Source: Chrysophaeum taylorii (lineage: Eukaryota; Sar; Pelagophyceae; Pelagomonadales; Pelagomonadaceae). From it: DNA of 51,124 nucleotides. How positions within the stretch are numbered: the stretch's first letter is position 1; every line of letters begins with the position of its first letter. The notes beneath the pieces were generated by a model. It saw nothing but the letters and a program-made list of their open reading frames with translations, did no database searches and was not told the origin of the DNA. Below, in pieces: positions 10,101 to 19,919 of the stretch. Made by a program: the position numbers and the translations under genes. The stretch spans positions 1 to 51,124 of the forward strand of contig JAQMWT010000545.1 of NCBI GenBank assembly GCA_029834535.1. The letters run 5' to 3'.

Positions 10101-13100
10101 AAATGCTTGTGCCCCAAAAGATAATGCGGGAAAAGTCGCATGGGATGGTTGCATCTTGTCTCTGCTGCAGTCAAAAGCTATGGAGGAAACCAATGGAGAA
10201 ACCATGAGCACATAGGTGGCGTCTGGTGGCCAAAGTTCGTGTGGGCTTGGCTGAGGTGGCTCCAAAGTAGGATTCCTTCTTGGGTATGACTCAGGCGTTG
10301 CGATGAGTTCGTGCTCGAGATCATAGTCGTCCAATAGATGACATGAGGTGGTCGCGAATGAGCGATGCGTCGACCTGGTGTCAGGGGAGACCGAGGTGGT
10401 GCAGTGACCTGTCTGGCGGAGGTAGGCTTGCTGGCAAGATCCCAGCGGGTGCGCATAACTCTGGCGAGTGCTGACATTGTCTTGAGCCTGATCTGTCGTC
10501 GTGCAGGGAGGCGAGGTCGTCTGTGCTGATGCGGATTGCAGCGACAGGGGCGGGTCAGGTGCCTGGGAGGCTGGAAGGCGGCCTTTGTCTTCCAGAGGCG
10601 AAGGGAGCAAGCTAAGCTGTAGCTTCATCTCATCGTGATCAGATAGGCGCAATAAGCTAGTACGCGTAATCGTGGTGCGCTTGCCTGTATCTTCACGATG
10701 GACCTGTGCGTCCTGCGGTGGTGCTTCTGCGAGCGGGACATAGCTGAAGGACTGATCCATCGGACGGGGTGCATCAGCTATGAATGAGACAGGAGCCAGT
10801 AGCAGTGCAAGGTCGGGTGACAGAACGTGTGCGTGGTCGAGCGACTGAGCGTTGGACCTGGGCATTGTCGGCATAGTCTGGAACCGTGCTGTGCAGTTGG
10901 CTTGCATTGTCTCGTCTGCTACATCAATGGGCTGACTGGTGTAGCTAGCCGTTGTGGTCTTATCTTTCGTCTTGTCGTCCAAGAGAGACTGCGAGATAGT
11001 AGTCGTTGCTATGTGCGAGATTAGAAGTAGCTGTTGAGCAGCTGTGGGGAGCTTTCTTGTCTGGCAGTTTCTGTGGCTGTGGAGTTCCAGAGACATGGTT
11101 GCGCAGCGTCAGACGTCTTGGCATTGGGGATTGCCATAAAGTGACTCGTAAGTTCAAAGTCGGACGTCGGAGAATGCATCGAAAGACCTGTGAGATCACC
11201 AATTGAAATACGCCCTCGTAAGGCGTGCGCGACTTGGTGCGGGCGCGAGCGACTTATGTTGGTGATCGGAAGGTCGTGAGACACGTGGCGGCGCGGAGCG
11301 TCGGTGGAAATGACGAGTGTCTTGGTGTTAAAGGCGGTGACGCGGAGAGCATCGAGAAGCGTGTCATGCTCCAAGAGCAAAATCGCGTGATGCGAGTGGT
11401 CCGAAGTCAGTGCCAAAAGGGGTGTTGTGCGCGGCTGACCTGTCTGCGAGGTAGTGCAGATGGGTGCGTGAGCTGAGATCCCGTGGTGGAGAGTATCCGG
11501 CCTGGAATGCGTGGGGTCCAGTGCGGGAAATCGAAAAGGGGGATCGCCGAAGGAGAGTGCAAGTTCGCTGGGGTCATAGTACGTGAGTGCAGTAGAACCA
11601 AGGGCGATGGAAGGGTCAGTCTTGCAGGGTGCATCCTCAATGGCGGTGATGCGGGGACCAGAGCAGTGAGTGCCGTAGTGACCAGGGTTGCCCATAGGCG
11701 TGGAGTACATGCGAAGGTGCGGGCATGTAACATGCGTCCTCGAATGAGGAGTGACATGCCGAGCGATAAGACGCTTTTGAGGGAGGCATCGTGCGTGACT
11801 AGGGTGCATGTTTGCGGTGGAGCCGGCAGCTGGCATGGAACATTCGTCGTACATTCCTGTTATGCGAAAATGCTGACAGAAGCGGCTCAGGTGGAGCGAG
11901 TCTGTGCAGTGCGCTCGGATAATGTCCCCTGAGAGCGCAACATCGATTTTCCGGTGGCAGCGCAAGCGTGTGGCGTCCAGAAGAGAGCTATTAGCGGACA
12001 TAAAGGGCCGATGTGGTCGCAATAGAAGCGTGCATAGTTTGCGGCTGATCAGGGCGTTCAGGACTCTCGAAGTCTATGTCTGTTACTGCGGCCATGGGGA
12101 AGGCTTGCCAGAAGCTTGGTCGCGGTGAGACATAAGGGTCGTCTTCCGAAAGGAGTGCGTCCTCTGACTGCGAGTTGAAGAGCGGGTGGTGACGTGCTGC
12201 GACTGATGCTCGTGCGATGACATCCAGCGAATCGTGACATGGTGATCGCAGATGGGTCCGTGCAACCAGCTGAGCAGTGTCATCCAGTGCATCCGGCCGA
12301 GAAGGTGGATGGTGGGTGCAGCAGCGAGCGCCGGTGAGCGGCAGTGCGCGCCTGTCTTCGGGGAGAGAAGGCAGCGAGGTGGAACCAGCTTCGAAGTGAT
12401 CGGGAGCGGCTGATCGAGAGATATCGAATAAGGCGGGAGTGCCTGGCGAATCTGAGCTGATACCTGCAGGTGCGGTGAGTTCCTGCGAGTATGGTGACCG
12501 TGGGACCGTTGACAGCGTGTCTTGTCCTTGTGGATACGGCATTGCGGGGGCATTGGTGATGGCGCTTGGATCAGGCGGCTGATCTGGAATGGTCGGGGAG
12601 ACCATCTTCGAGGCTAGTGAAGTTGGTCTTGCTTCTTCACTGTATGCGCCAGACCGGGGGGCTGAATCCGAGAGGATGTTGTCAGTAGCCTGCGGCTCTG
12701 GTGCCTGGGGCATTGAATACGGTGGGGCCATGGATCCTTGAGTGTGGTTGCCATAGTCGATGTAGGCGTAATACTCGGGAACATCTCGAGGTGTCTTGTT
12801 CTTTGACTTGTCGAACGTGGGAACGAGGTGGCTTGGCGTTCCGTCGGCAAGGCTGCTTCCTGGGCCGTAGTGCCCGAAGAGAGAAGAAGCCCCTGTGCAT
12901 GTCCTGGCAGCATGATGGTGAGCATGACCATCAGGGAGAGAGCTGTCTGTTGATAATTCGGGAATTTGTCGACTCTTGATCTACGTTGTTGTGCTTCTTG
13001 GTTTCGCTTTGCACGTCGGCAGGGCTGCTGTCTGGACCGTTGTGCCCAAAGAGAGAGGAAGCCTTTATGCATGCCGCGGCAGCTTGATGGTGTTCGTTAC

Positions 13101-13132
13101 CATCGTAGATAGAGCTGTCTGTTGCTGATTAT

Positions 13133-13144
13133 GGGCCCATAACC
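13133..13144 (-). other. Primer-binding site of family R, half-tRNA(iMet) type
   Basis: The minus strand reads GGTTATGGGCCC immediately after the 5' LTR. This is complementary to the anticodon-arm sequence GGGCCCAUAACC of initiator tRNA(Met). Priming by an internal half of tRNA(iMet) is known for Drosophila copia. Copies B (31713 on) and A (45102 on) keep GGGCCCA or GGACCCA at the same place but are more diverged. Confidence 0.7.
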
Positions 13145-13333
13145 TAGAGACAGGGAAAAAATCACTGTCCTCCTGGTAGAGAATGATGGCAGTGGTAGTG
13201 CCACCCTGTTTGCCCTGTCTCTAACGACACAAAGAGCGGCACGGTGTTCGACACAGTGATTTTATTGGTGTTTGGGTGTGAGTGTGAGTGGGGGGGGGGG
13301 TGTACTAACCCTAAATCAAATTTTCTATCTCTA
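13145..13333 (-). repeat. 5' LTR of family R copy C
   Basis: A 189-bp direct repeat of 6938-7127 with a few substitutions and a different G-run length. Its outer edge abuts the right TCAAG duplication, and its inner edge abuts the primer-binding site. Confidence 0.85.
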
Positions 13334-13490
13334 TCAAGACTCGCGAAGAAACCCCCACCGCCATCTGCCACCACATGCCTTACTACGGCAATAAGCTCAA
13401 GCAGATCATTGACTCGTACTACTACTTTACTCCGGTTGAGGGTATCCCCCCTGGCATCGCAGTTCGTGGACGATGTTGTGGTGGGTTATT
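13334..13490 (+). pseudogene. 3' continuation of the split DNCxGxNK gene
   Basis: After the right TCAAG duplication, the plus-strand frame that ended at 6937 resumes without shift: T-R-E-E-T-P-T-A-I-C-H-H, then MPYYGNKLKQIIDSYYYFTP. The composition and the smooth frame through the insertion site show that both halves were one coding sequence before family R copy C inserted. The frame runs on to a TGA near 13490, though similarity to coding sequence after about 13450 is doubtful because an oppositely oriented gene fragment overlaps here. Confidence 0.55.
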
Positions 13491-13910
13491 GTGAGAAAGT
13501 CCGGCGAGACGCCGAAGGTAGCGAAGAGGCAGGACCTGTGGACCAGGTAGTTGCCGAGGGTGTCGTAGGCGGAGCTGTAAGACAAGCACGCTCGAAGCCG
13601 CGCGTAGTTGTAGCGACTAGGCCGCTTGCGCCGTGCTTTCTCCCTGACCGACCGCAAAGCCCGCGCGCACTGCTCGGTGATGGGCTGAAGGCAGGGCTCA
13701 CACAGGGCGCACGCGGTCACCTCGAGTGCGGCGGGCGGCAGCCCGAGCGTGGCGGACGACGCAGACGATCCGCTCGTCGGAGATGGAAGAGAAGATGTCG
13801 AGCTCAGGCTCCGCATCCTGCCCTTGGAGGTTCCAGTCGAGCGAGCATCTACGCTGCCCCATGTCCGATGTGGCAGTAACGCCCATTCCCTCCACTTGCT
13901 TGTCTGCCAC
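13427..13910 (-). pseudogene. Unrecognised Cys-containing gene fragment
   Basis: Two minus-strand frames appear to join: 13910-13698 with NLQGQDAEPELDIFSSISDE and 13816-13427 with CALCEPCLQPITEQCARALR and NYARLRACLSYSSAYDTLGN. The C-x2-C-x2-C spacing and balanced composition suggest real coding sequence broken by a frameshift near 13750. The CEPC block also resembles the fragment at 14.9 kb on the plus strand. No family is recognised. It ends beside the tail of the split gene at 13334-13490 in convergent orientation. Confidence 0.35.
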
Positions 13911-14895
13911 CTGACTTACCCTGATTGTTGCCCTGGTACTGACCTTGCAATTATGGGGGGGGGGGTCACCTTGACACCCTCACCTGCGCTTCCACTGATA
14001 GGGTCGGATAAGAAAACGAGACTAGCCCGCGCCGCAACGACGGGTCCTACAACGCGTGGGCTTTTCCCTTTTTTTGCGTGAGGGGACGAAAGGATGCCGA
14101 CTTCACTATGGGGACTAGTTCCATCGCGACGATCTCGCGGCGTGGCGGCACATACTGCTTGAGTACAAATGAACATAGCTCAGCGATCCGTTGAGTATGT
14201 CTTAGTACAAACTGAAACATAGTTAACGGCTCGTACGAACTTTCTTATCCGACCCTACCACCGAACCCAATGCACCAGACATTTCTATTGCCTTCTTGCT
14301 GTCTTCTTGCTATTACCCTCTTTTGATTGTCCGATTTTCGTGATGGCGTGAGTGTTTACGCTGGGATCGGGCGTGTGGTGGTTGCACCCACGGTTCGGGT
14401 TGGGAGAAAGGGTTGTTGAGGCCTCTGGCCTGGCCACAATAATTAATTGGGAAACGTGTGTCAGTCCGTGACAGCACATTAACGGACCTATACTTTCTGT
14501 TCATATCCCTATGTATGCTCGAAACGGGCCGACAAAATCTGCGTTTTGTAAAGCCGATTCATTTCAAAACGCTTCACCCGCGGCCTACTTTCTGTTCTTT
14601 GCTAAATGTATGCGCCAAAAGCGTTGCTGTTTATAAAATGTTTTCTTCTTGCCATCTGCGGAGAGCCTTGTAGTATCGGAGAGACCGACGAAGTTTGAGC
14701 GAGAATCTGGGGTGGGTGCTGTACGTACGTCTCGAGTTCGGATCCTCTTCGATTTTATTTTGCCTTTTTTTGGTTGCCCTCCCCTCGACCCAAACACTGC
14801 CCTAGAAGATATAACGATCCTAGAACATAAAACGATCAGAATCCTGGCGTCACAGCGAACGTTACAGCGAACGTCCGAACCGAGCACTGTGGATT
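13911..14895. other. Stretch without a supported gene
   Basis: Contains a G run near 13956-13965 and two related segments with CATAGYTMAS and TAGTACAAACTGAA-like sequence (about 14160-14225). I see no coding frame, RNA gene or mobile-element end that I can support. Confidence 0.4.
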
Positions 14896-15067
14896 ATGCG
14901 CCACGCCCTCCTCCTCATTATCATGGCAACGACCGACGCGCCGTCCTCCTCCGCCACCGCCGCATACAGAGACCTCGCCGACGACGAAATTCTCGCGCTC
15001 TGGCGCGATCGCAACGAACGATGCGAACCCTGTTCGGCCGAGGGATGCGACGCCTGCTGCCGGACCG
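14896..15067 (+). pseudogene. Short Cys-rich coding fragment truncated by a copia 3' end
   Basis: From an ATG at 14896 (a second ATG at 14923) the frame reads YRDLADDEILALWRDRNERC followed by EPC, GCDACC and GREV. It resembles the CEPC block at 13.4-13.9 kb on the other strand, so both may come from one gene family. At about 15068 it runs into copia 3'-end sequence and the remaining codons are fortuitous. Confidence 0.35.
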
Positions 15068-15505
15068 GCCGTGAGGTATCTCAGAAACCACTACATCACA
15101 AGATTAAATACGCCTATGGTCTTCATTCCACCTTTTCTTCACCTCCATCTCACCAAGCCAGTCTTTCAATTTCTCTTCCACCGTACAATTCCGTCCAGAA
15201 CACTCTCCACATATTTGTCGATGGGAAATCTCATCCTGTTTAGTTTGATCAAGATTTCGCTCGATCCCGAGTTCAATCTGTAAGGGCGTAAAGATAGAAA
15301 ATTCCATTTAGGGTTAGTACCCCCCTATCCTAGGTTTTAGGAGTAAACTATCCTAGGGTTAGCACCTTCTTATCTCACACGAAAACAAAAGAAATCGTTG
15401 TGTTATCAACACCGTGCTGTCCTCCGTTGTTAGGAACAGGACAAGGGCAGCCTACCACTGCCAAACTCTACCGAAGGGTAGCGCAGTAGAAATTACTCTT
15501 CTCTA
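15068..15505 (+). mobile_element. Copia-type 3' end with LTR, 5'-truncated
   Basis: Positions 15068-15240 match the end of the copia pol remnant at 44.1-43.95 kb (minus): both read K(Y/N)AYG(L/V)HST, then a Ser/Pro-rich tail with NSVQNTL or DSVQNTL, and stop. The LTR follows at 15289-15505. It begins TAAAGATAGAAAATTCC after TAAGGGCG and has TTTAGGGTTAGTACCCCCC near its start. The LTR ends CTCTTCTCTA. The upstream pol is missing, so this is a truncated copy fused to the 14.9-kb fragment. Confidence 0.6.
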
Positions 15506-15827
15506 CCCAGTCTATCCAAGATTCCCATCGCCAGGGGAAGTGGGACCGGCGGTCCGTCTGGCAAGCAACCCAGCCTACCCAGTCCATCTAGGGCATCCAG
15601 GGTGGCCAGGGGGGGGCGGGGGTGGAGCGACGGCCGGGTGTCCAGGATGTCCGGGTAGTCCAGAGTGTACGGCGCAGATGGGCCGCCTTCCTCACTTCCT
15701 CGGCAACCCTGGACACACGCTGGAAAGACTGGATAGTTCTAATGGGCGAGCGTGGCCAGGGTGTCGACGTGGGACCCGGGCTATCCAGGGTTGGCGTCCT
15801 GTCCAGGGCAAGGGTCGTACGGCGCCT
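15506..15827. other. Imperfect CCAGG/CTACCC-rich low-complexity DNA
   Basis: Variants of CTACCCAGTCYATC, CATCCAGGGTGGCC and GTCCAGG recur. One plus frame looks loosely collagen-like (PGCPGSP), but it continues from the LTR without a start and is not supported as a gene. Confidence 0.4.
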
Positions 15828-15950
15828 CTCGTGGATTGCCCCACTACTCAAGGCTCCGCTCGAAAAGACGCTCGTGGATTGCCCCTCTACTCAAGGCTCC
15901 GCTCAAAAAAAAAATTGCCCCTCTACTCAAGGCTCCGCTCAAAAAGACGT
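15828..15950 (+). repeat. Three tandem units of about 40 bp
   Basis: The core ATTGCCCCTCTACTCAAGG followed by CTCCGCTCAAAAAGACG is repeated three times, the middle unit ending in a longer A run. Confidence 0.85.
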
Positions 15951-15960
15951 TCGTTGCGAG

Positions 15961-16485
15961 CTGCGACCTACCTTGGCAGGCATTCGCCGTGTACAAGACC
16001 CTCCAGCGTCGATTTGCGAAGGCGTAGAGATTTTCTTCTCCGCCACACCTGTTGCATCATCCGAGCCCACCTAGCCCACATATCTTTTCAGCCCTGTGTA
16101 GTCACCTTCCTCGAAACTGAGATCGCGAAGCACCATGCTGCTGGCGAAGCGCCACGCTGCGCCGCTTTAATCTGGATCGGTAAACGGCGAGGAGACACGG
16201 GACGCGCAGATTCTGCCCCGACGTCACTGGGCTTCTCGAAATGCGTGCTACCTCGGCAGGCATTTGCCGTGAACAAGATCTCCCAGTGCCGATCTGCGAG
16301 GGCGAAGAGATTTTTTCTCATTCTCACCTGCTACACTATCCTAGCCCCACATTTCTTTTTATCCCGGTATGCTCGAGTTCCTGGAACCAGAGATCGCGGC
16401 GCACCATTGCTGCGCCGCTTAAATCTGGACTGGAGAGCGGTGATTTGAGGCGGGTGACGCAGATTCTGCCTCGACATTACCTTCT
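15961..16485 (+). repeat. Tandem duplication with a 280-bp period, LTR-like core
   Basis: Unit one starts near 15961 and unit two near 16241; GGCAGGCATTYGCCGTG recurs exactly 280 bp apart. Each unit holds GATYTGCGARGGCGWAGAGATT, resembling the GCGAGGGCG/TAGAGAT polypurine-LTR junction of family R and copia. The units may therefore be old LTR-junction relics of a related family that were duplicated. Confidence 0.6.
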
Positions 16486-17039
16486 ATGCAGCCCACCGTG
16501 TGTCCCACTTGTTGAAGGCGCAGTTCTGCTGGTGAGCGGCCGTGAGGGTTCTATTTCCACATTAGCAAAATATGAATCTCATCAGAAAGATGAACTTTAT
16601 TATACTTGTATTCACAGATGATTATGTCCGTACACTGTTATTTATCGGCAATGGCCGTACGGTTGTATAACGCGGCACTTCAGAAACGTGCGAAGCTGAA
16701 GTGCTGCGTATCCTGGCGCCCAAGCACGGAACAAGCACCGACTGCGGAGGGCAACAAAGCAATCATTATGTCTTGAGATGCGACACGCGCAATTGTATAT
16801 TGAGTCCAATCTCAAAACGGAGACGATACCAGCCCACGGGAGCATATGTTCGCTTCTCACACCACAATCAAATACAGCCACAACATTGTCACGTCAAAAT
16901 CAAACAAGGCCACAACACAAGCACATGCGGTGATATCCAGTGCCACGCTTATCTGATCAGATCACGATTCGAAATGGACACACGAACTGGTTTACATGGT
17001 TTGACATGCATGATTCCCACTGACAGAATAAAGCAGCCA
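16486..17039. other. 3' flank of the TBL1-type gene
   Basis: No coding frame is supported. On the minus strand an AATAAA at 16601-16596 could serve as a poly(A) signal for the TBL1-type gene 440 bp downstream of its stop, though this is a weak assignment. Confidence 0.3.
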
Positions 17040-19403
17040 TCATCTCGTAAACTGCGCCATCTTGTGAATATCAATAATGGTAACAGCATTCGTTGATGTC
17101 GCTGCAAGTCGTGTACCAGCGGCATTCCAAGCGACCTCAAATATATCTGAGCTGGAGGTGGGAACAGAGACTGATGCAACAGTGTTGGTGTCACCAGCAG
17201 ATTGTATTCCAGAGTATGCAGCGTGCGAGGCATTTGAGGCACTGAAATCGCTTGCTGCCAGGAATGTCTTAAGAAGAACACCAGATCTCACCGACCAAAT
17301 ATTCACCTGTCCACCTAATGAGCCAGATGCGAGGAGTTCGCCGCAAGGCGAAAAAGCAATGGTGTACACTTTTTTGTCATGCTTTTTTAGCGTATGCGCA
17401 CACACGCCTGCTTCTGCATCCCACAGTTTCACAGTTGCATCAAAAGAAGCAGATGCTAACCGAAGAGGAGCGGACGGGTTCCGGGTACCAGGACCCGTCG
17501 GTGACCAGCGAATAGTGTATATCTCTTCTGAGTGCTCACGGAACCGCCGAATCGGCGTTGCGAGGCCCAAGCGCCAGAGCATCACAGATCTATCATCTGA
17601 ACATGAAGCAAGCAAACTCCCTGAGGGGTCCCAGCGAATGGCATTCACTTCATCAACATGTCCACTCAAAATTTGGATTGGTTTGGTTCCTTTGAGAGAC
17701 ACCACACTTTCGTCGCTCTCACCTGTCAGCCTCGGGTTACTGTGCTCAAGTCTGCGCGACAACTGAGATTGTGTTCGAACGTTGGTGCTCATCGTCGCAG
17801 GAGAGTCGTCGTGAGGAGCAGCATCCTTGCTCTTGTCAAGTTCCTTTTGCAAGCATGAACTATCCTCATTCGATGCCCCAAACGCACTATCATCTGAAGG
17901 AATTGCACAGACAGCAATGGTTCGGTCAGTGGAACACGACGCAAAAACATCGAGGCCTCTGCCTTCATCATCACCGTTCAACACAAAACTGGACGGATCA
18001 TCTACAACGGCAGGGCCATGCTTCCAATCGACATCAAGAACCTGCGCTGAATGAGCTTCAAATTTGGTTTCCAAGCGCCCCGTTGCTACATCCCACACAG
18101 AAATACACTTGTCATATGAACCGGTCAAGAGCCGTCGACCGCAATCATTGAAGCGCAGCGAGAAGATTGACTCTGAGTGGGCAGAAAGAAAGTGTTTCAA
18201 CTCACCCTCGCGCGTCCAGACACGTGTCACTCCGTCCATACAGCCTGTCGCCAAGAACAGTCCGTTGGCTGACCATTCGAGCGTTGTCACATCGCGATCC
18301 TCACCTGCTACGGTTAACTCAGACATGTTGAATTGCGGGCATTCAAGCACTTTGCAATTGGTAGGTTCGGTGGATTGCGACAGTCTCAGGTCCCAAAGCC
18401 TCACGGTCGAGTCACCAGAACCCGACGCCAGTATGTCATCACTTGGATGCCAGGCACAGCAAAAGACTTCAGCTGAATGCCCAGATAAAACTGCTACATC
18501 CTCTGATAAAACGTTCGATTCGCTTCCAAAGCGGTGTGCAGTGCATTGACTCTGCTCGATAAGGCTCATGTGTGTGTTTTGGTTCTGATGAAAAGGTGCT
18601 GATAGGTGTTTCGGTTGCGGTGTAAACTTTGGTGCGGAATTGCCGCGAGGTAATTCTTGTTTACCCTCCTGCTGTGTTGACACTGAGTTGACCACTGAAC
18701 ACTTTGATGGAATTGTACCCGGAGTCGATACAGTCATATGCTCACGGAGAGGCAAGTAGAAACCTTTTGCCGGTGATTCGACATCGCTGTGCTGCAGATC
18801 ATGTGAAGAGGTGCTTGCAGATCTTAAGGATGAAGCCTGCGGCTTTTCAACTGCTTTCTGGTTCACATGGTGACTTGATCTATCCGTTGATGACGACGTT
18901 TGATGACCTGTGCTTGTTACAGGCGTAACAGCGAGACTACGGCGCTTTCGTTTCGCATCTGGCTCATCAGTTGGTAAGGGATCATCATCCTCATCTTCAT
19001 CTCGATTTTTATCGAACTTCACACTCCACCCGGCATAACGCACTGCTTGAGTCTTCAACATGGTTTCCCATAGGGGGGGTGTGAGTAATGACGTGCTTGC
19101 CACGGCAACATCTCTAACTTCTTCAGCACTCTCACAATTCACCCCATGCCTATCACTCGCAGTCCGGAGCTCTTCTCCTGAATGTGACTCGGTAGAAAGC
19201 TGTTGCTCAACTTGAAGATACAGTAGGCCTTTCTGAACAAACGAGATCAGCGCCCCAGGCGGAACTTGGCTGGCCTGGGTCGCTGCTATTGACGATTTCA
19301 AAATTAGCGACTCGTAACTAAATGTGAACGAGGAGTGCACAAATCCCGACTCCTGCAAGTATCGATACACCAGATAATTCACCTCTTCAGCCGAAATCGC
19401 CAT
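17040..19403 (-). CDS. TBL1: TBL1/HOS15/Sif2-type LisH and WD40 co-repressor subunit
   Basis: A single uninterrupted frame of 787 codons from an ATG. Residues 4-36 form a LisH motif (EEVNYLVYRYLQESGFVHS), and 47-66 match the helix that follows it in TBL1 (PPGALISFVQKGLLYLQVEQ). A basic run DAKRKRR at 149-155 is a likely nuclear signal. Residues about 303-787 form the WD40 propeller, with blades ending in VRLWD, TRVWT, ISVWD, VMLWR, VKLWD and VNIWS, and the hallmark IRWSPTGPGTRNP (632-644). In other eukaryotes such proteins tetramerise through LisH and link histone deacetylases to chromatin (SMRT/NCoR in animals, Set3 complex in yeast). Unusual are an acidic, Ser-rich linker (about 160-300) and insertions in the propeller at about 505-575 and 713-750. 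It is the only intact gene here, and transposon debris flanks it on both sides. Confidence 0.95.
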   Translation of the reverse strand: MAISAEEVNYLVYRYLQESGFVHSSFTFSYESLILKSSIAATQASQVPPGALISFVQKGLLYLQVEQQLSTESHSGEELRTASDRHGVNCESAEEVRDVAVASTSLLTPPLWETMLKTQAVRYAGWSVKFDKNRDEDEDDDPLPTDEPDAKRKRRSLAVTPVTSTGHQTSSSTDRSSHHVNQKAVEKPQASSLRSASTSSHDLQHSDVESPAKGFYLPLREHMTVSTPGTIPSKCSVVNSVSTQQEGKQELPRGNSAPKFTPQPKHLSAPFHQNQNTHMSLIEQSQCTAHRFGSESNVLSEDVAVLSGHSAEVFCCAWHPSDDILASGSGDSTVRLWDLRLSQSTEPTNCKVLECPQFNMSELTVAGEDRDVTTLEWSANGLFLATGCMDGVTRVWTREGELKHFLSAHSESIFSLRFNDCGRRLLTGSYDKCISVWDVATGRLETKFEAHSAQVLDVDWKHGPAVVDDPSSFVLNGDDEGRGLDVFASCSTDRTIAVCAIPSDDSAFGASNEDSSCLQKELDKSKDAAPHDDSPATMSTNVRTQSQLSRRLEHSNPRLTGESDESVVSLKGTKPIQILSGHVDEVNAIRWDPSGSLLASCSDDRSVMLWRLGLATPIRRFREHSEEIYTIRWSPTGPGTRNPSAPLRLASASFDATVKLWDAEAGVCAHTLKKHDKKVYTIAFSPCGELLASGSLGGQVNIWSVRSGVLLKTFLAASDFSASNASHAAYSGIQSAGDTNTVASVSVPTSSSDIFEVAWNAAGTRLAATSTNAVTIIDIHKMAQFTR

Positions 19404-19503
19404 TCAGTAATCAGGGAATCGGGAATGTCTGAGGTGGCGCCCTGTTCGCTCAAGCAACAGATGTCTGCCTACACCACAGCATTTCATCGAGTTTCGACTT
19501 GTA

Positions 19504-19539
19504 AAATCCTTTGGTTGAAAAACTAGCCCTCTCGAAGAG
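19504..19539 (-). repeat. 36-bp repeat with hairpin, inverted relative to 21703-21738
   Basis: On the minus strand it reads CTCTTCGAGAGGGCTAG followed by TTTTTCAACCAAAGGATTT, identical over 36 bp to plus-strand 21703-21738. The hairpin (CTCTTCGAGAG) directly followed by CTAG and T resembles a Helitron 3' terminus (hairpin, CTRR, insertion before T), and the helicase remnant at 20.5-19.9 kb points the same way. It lies only about 100 bp from the TBL1-type start codon. Confidence 0.55.
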
Positions 19540-19582
19540 ATGCTGTTTTTCCTCTAGCTTTGTAGAAAACAAGTGCAGGCCA

Positions 19583-19918
19583 GTAAGTTCGCCAGTAAGT
19601 TCACCTGGTCCCAATCTCTAACCCCAATAAGTTCACCTGGTCCCAGTAAGTTCACCTAGTCCCAATCTCTAACCCCAGTAAGTTCGGCGTAAGCCCACTC
19701 GTGCTCACATCCACTCACCCCACTCTCCTTCGAGCTCGTCGCTCTCACCTCCGCCAATCTAAGCTGCTTTGATCCGTACACGCCGCTAGCCTTTGCGTTC
19801 ACTCTAAAAACCCCAGTAAGTTCACTTGGTCCCAGTTAGTTCACCTGGTCACTAAGTTCACCTAGTTCCAATCTCAAACCCCAGTAAGTTCACCTGGTCC
19901 CAGTAAGTTCACCTACAG
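19583..19918 (+). repeat. Tandem array of AGTAAGTTCACCTGGTCCCA units
   Basis: About ten variants of CCAGTAAGTTCACCTGGTC, several with the suffix CCAATCTCTAACCCC, are interrupted at 19690-19800 by unrelated sequence. There is no coding content. The unit resembles a splice-donor consensus (GTAAGT), which may be coincidental. Confidence 0.8.
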
Positions 19919-19919
19919 T

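Larger units (their letters stand above)
6938..13333 (-). mobile_element. Family R LTR retrotransposon, copy C (non-autonomous copia-like)
   Basis: Complete LTR-to-LTR copy in minus orientation, 6396 bp, bounded by TCAAG duplications. The 5' LTR is at 13145-13333, primer site at 13133-13144, 3' LTR at 6938-7127. The internal region has long but frame-switching open frames rich in His, Ser, Pro and Thr (such as 11096-9801 and 12731-11991) and no reverse transcriptase, integrase or protease motif. Compared with copies A and B it lacks the ORF1 region: after the primer site it enters directly the segment matching about 34.25 kb of copy B. Just inside, a roughly 170-bp unit is present twice (about 13.07 and 12.90 kb). 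It probably moved using copia enzymes supplied in trans (inference from shared LTRs). Confidence 0.8.

Noticed and set aside
9801..11096. 431-codon minus-strand frame as a gene
   Set aside because: It lies in family R copy C; frames are not kept between copies and the composition follows the G-poor strand.
15414..16448. 344-codon plus frame as a collagen-like protein
   Set aside because: It starts inside an LTR and crosses several tandem repeats; it is not supported as coding.
17077..17766. Plus-strand frame of 229 codons
   Set aside because: It is antisense to the WD40 gene, whose minus-strand reading is strongly supported; the plus frame has no recognisable features.
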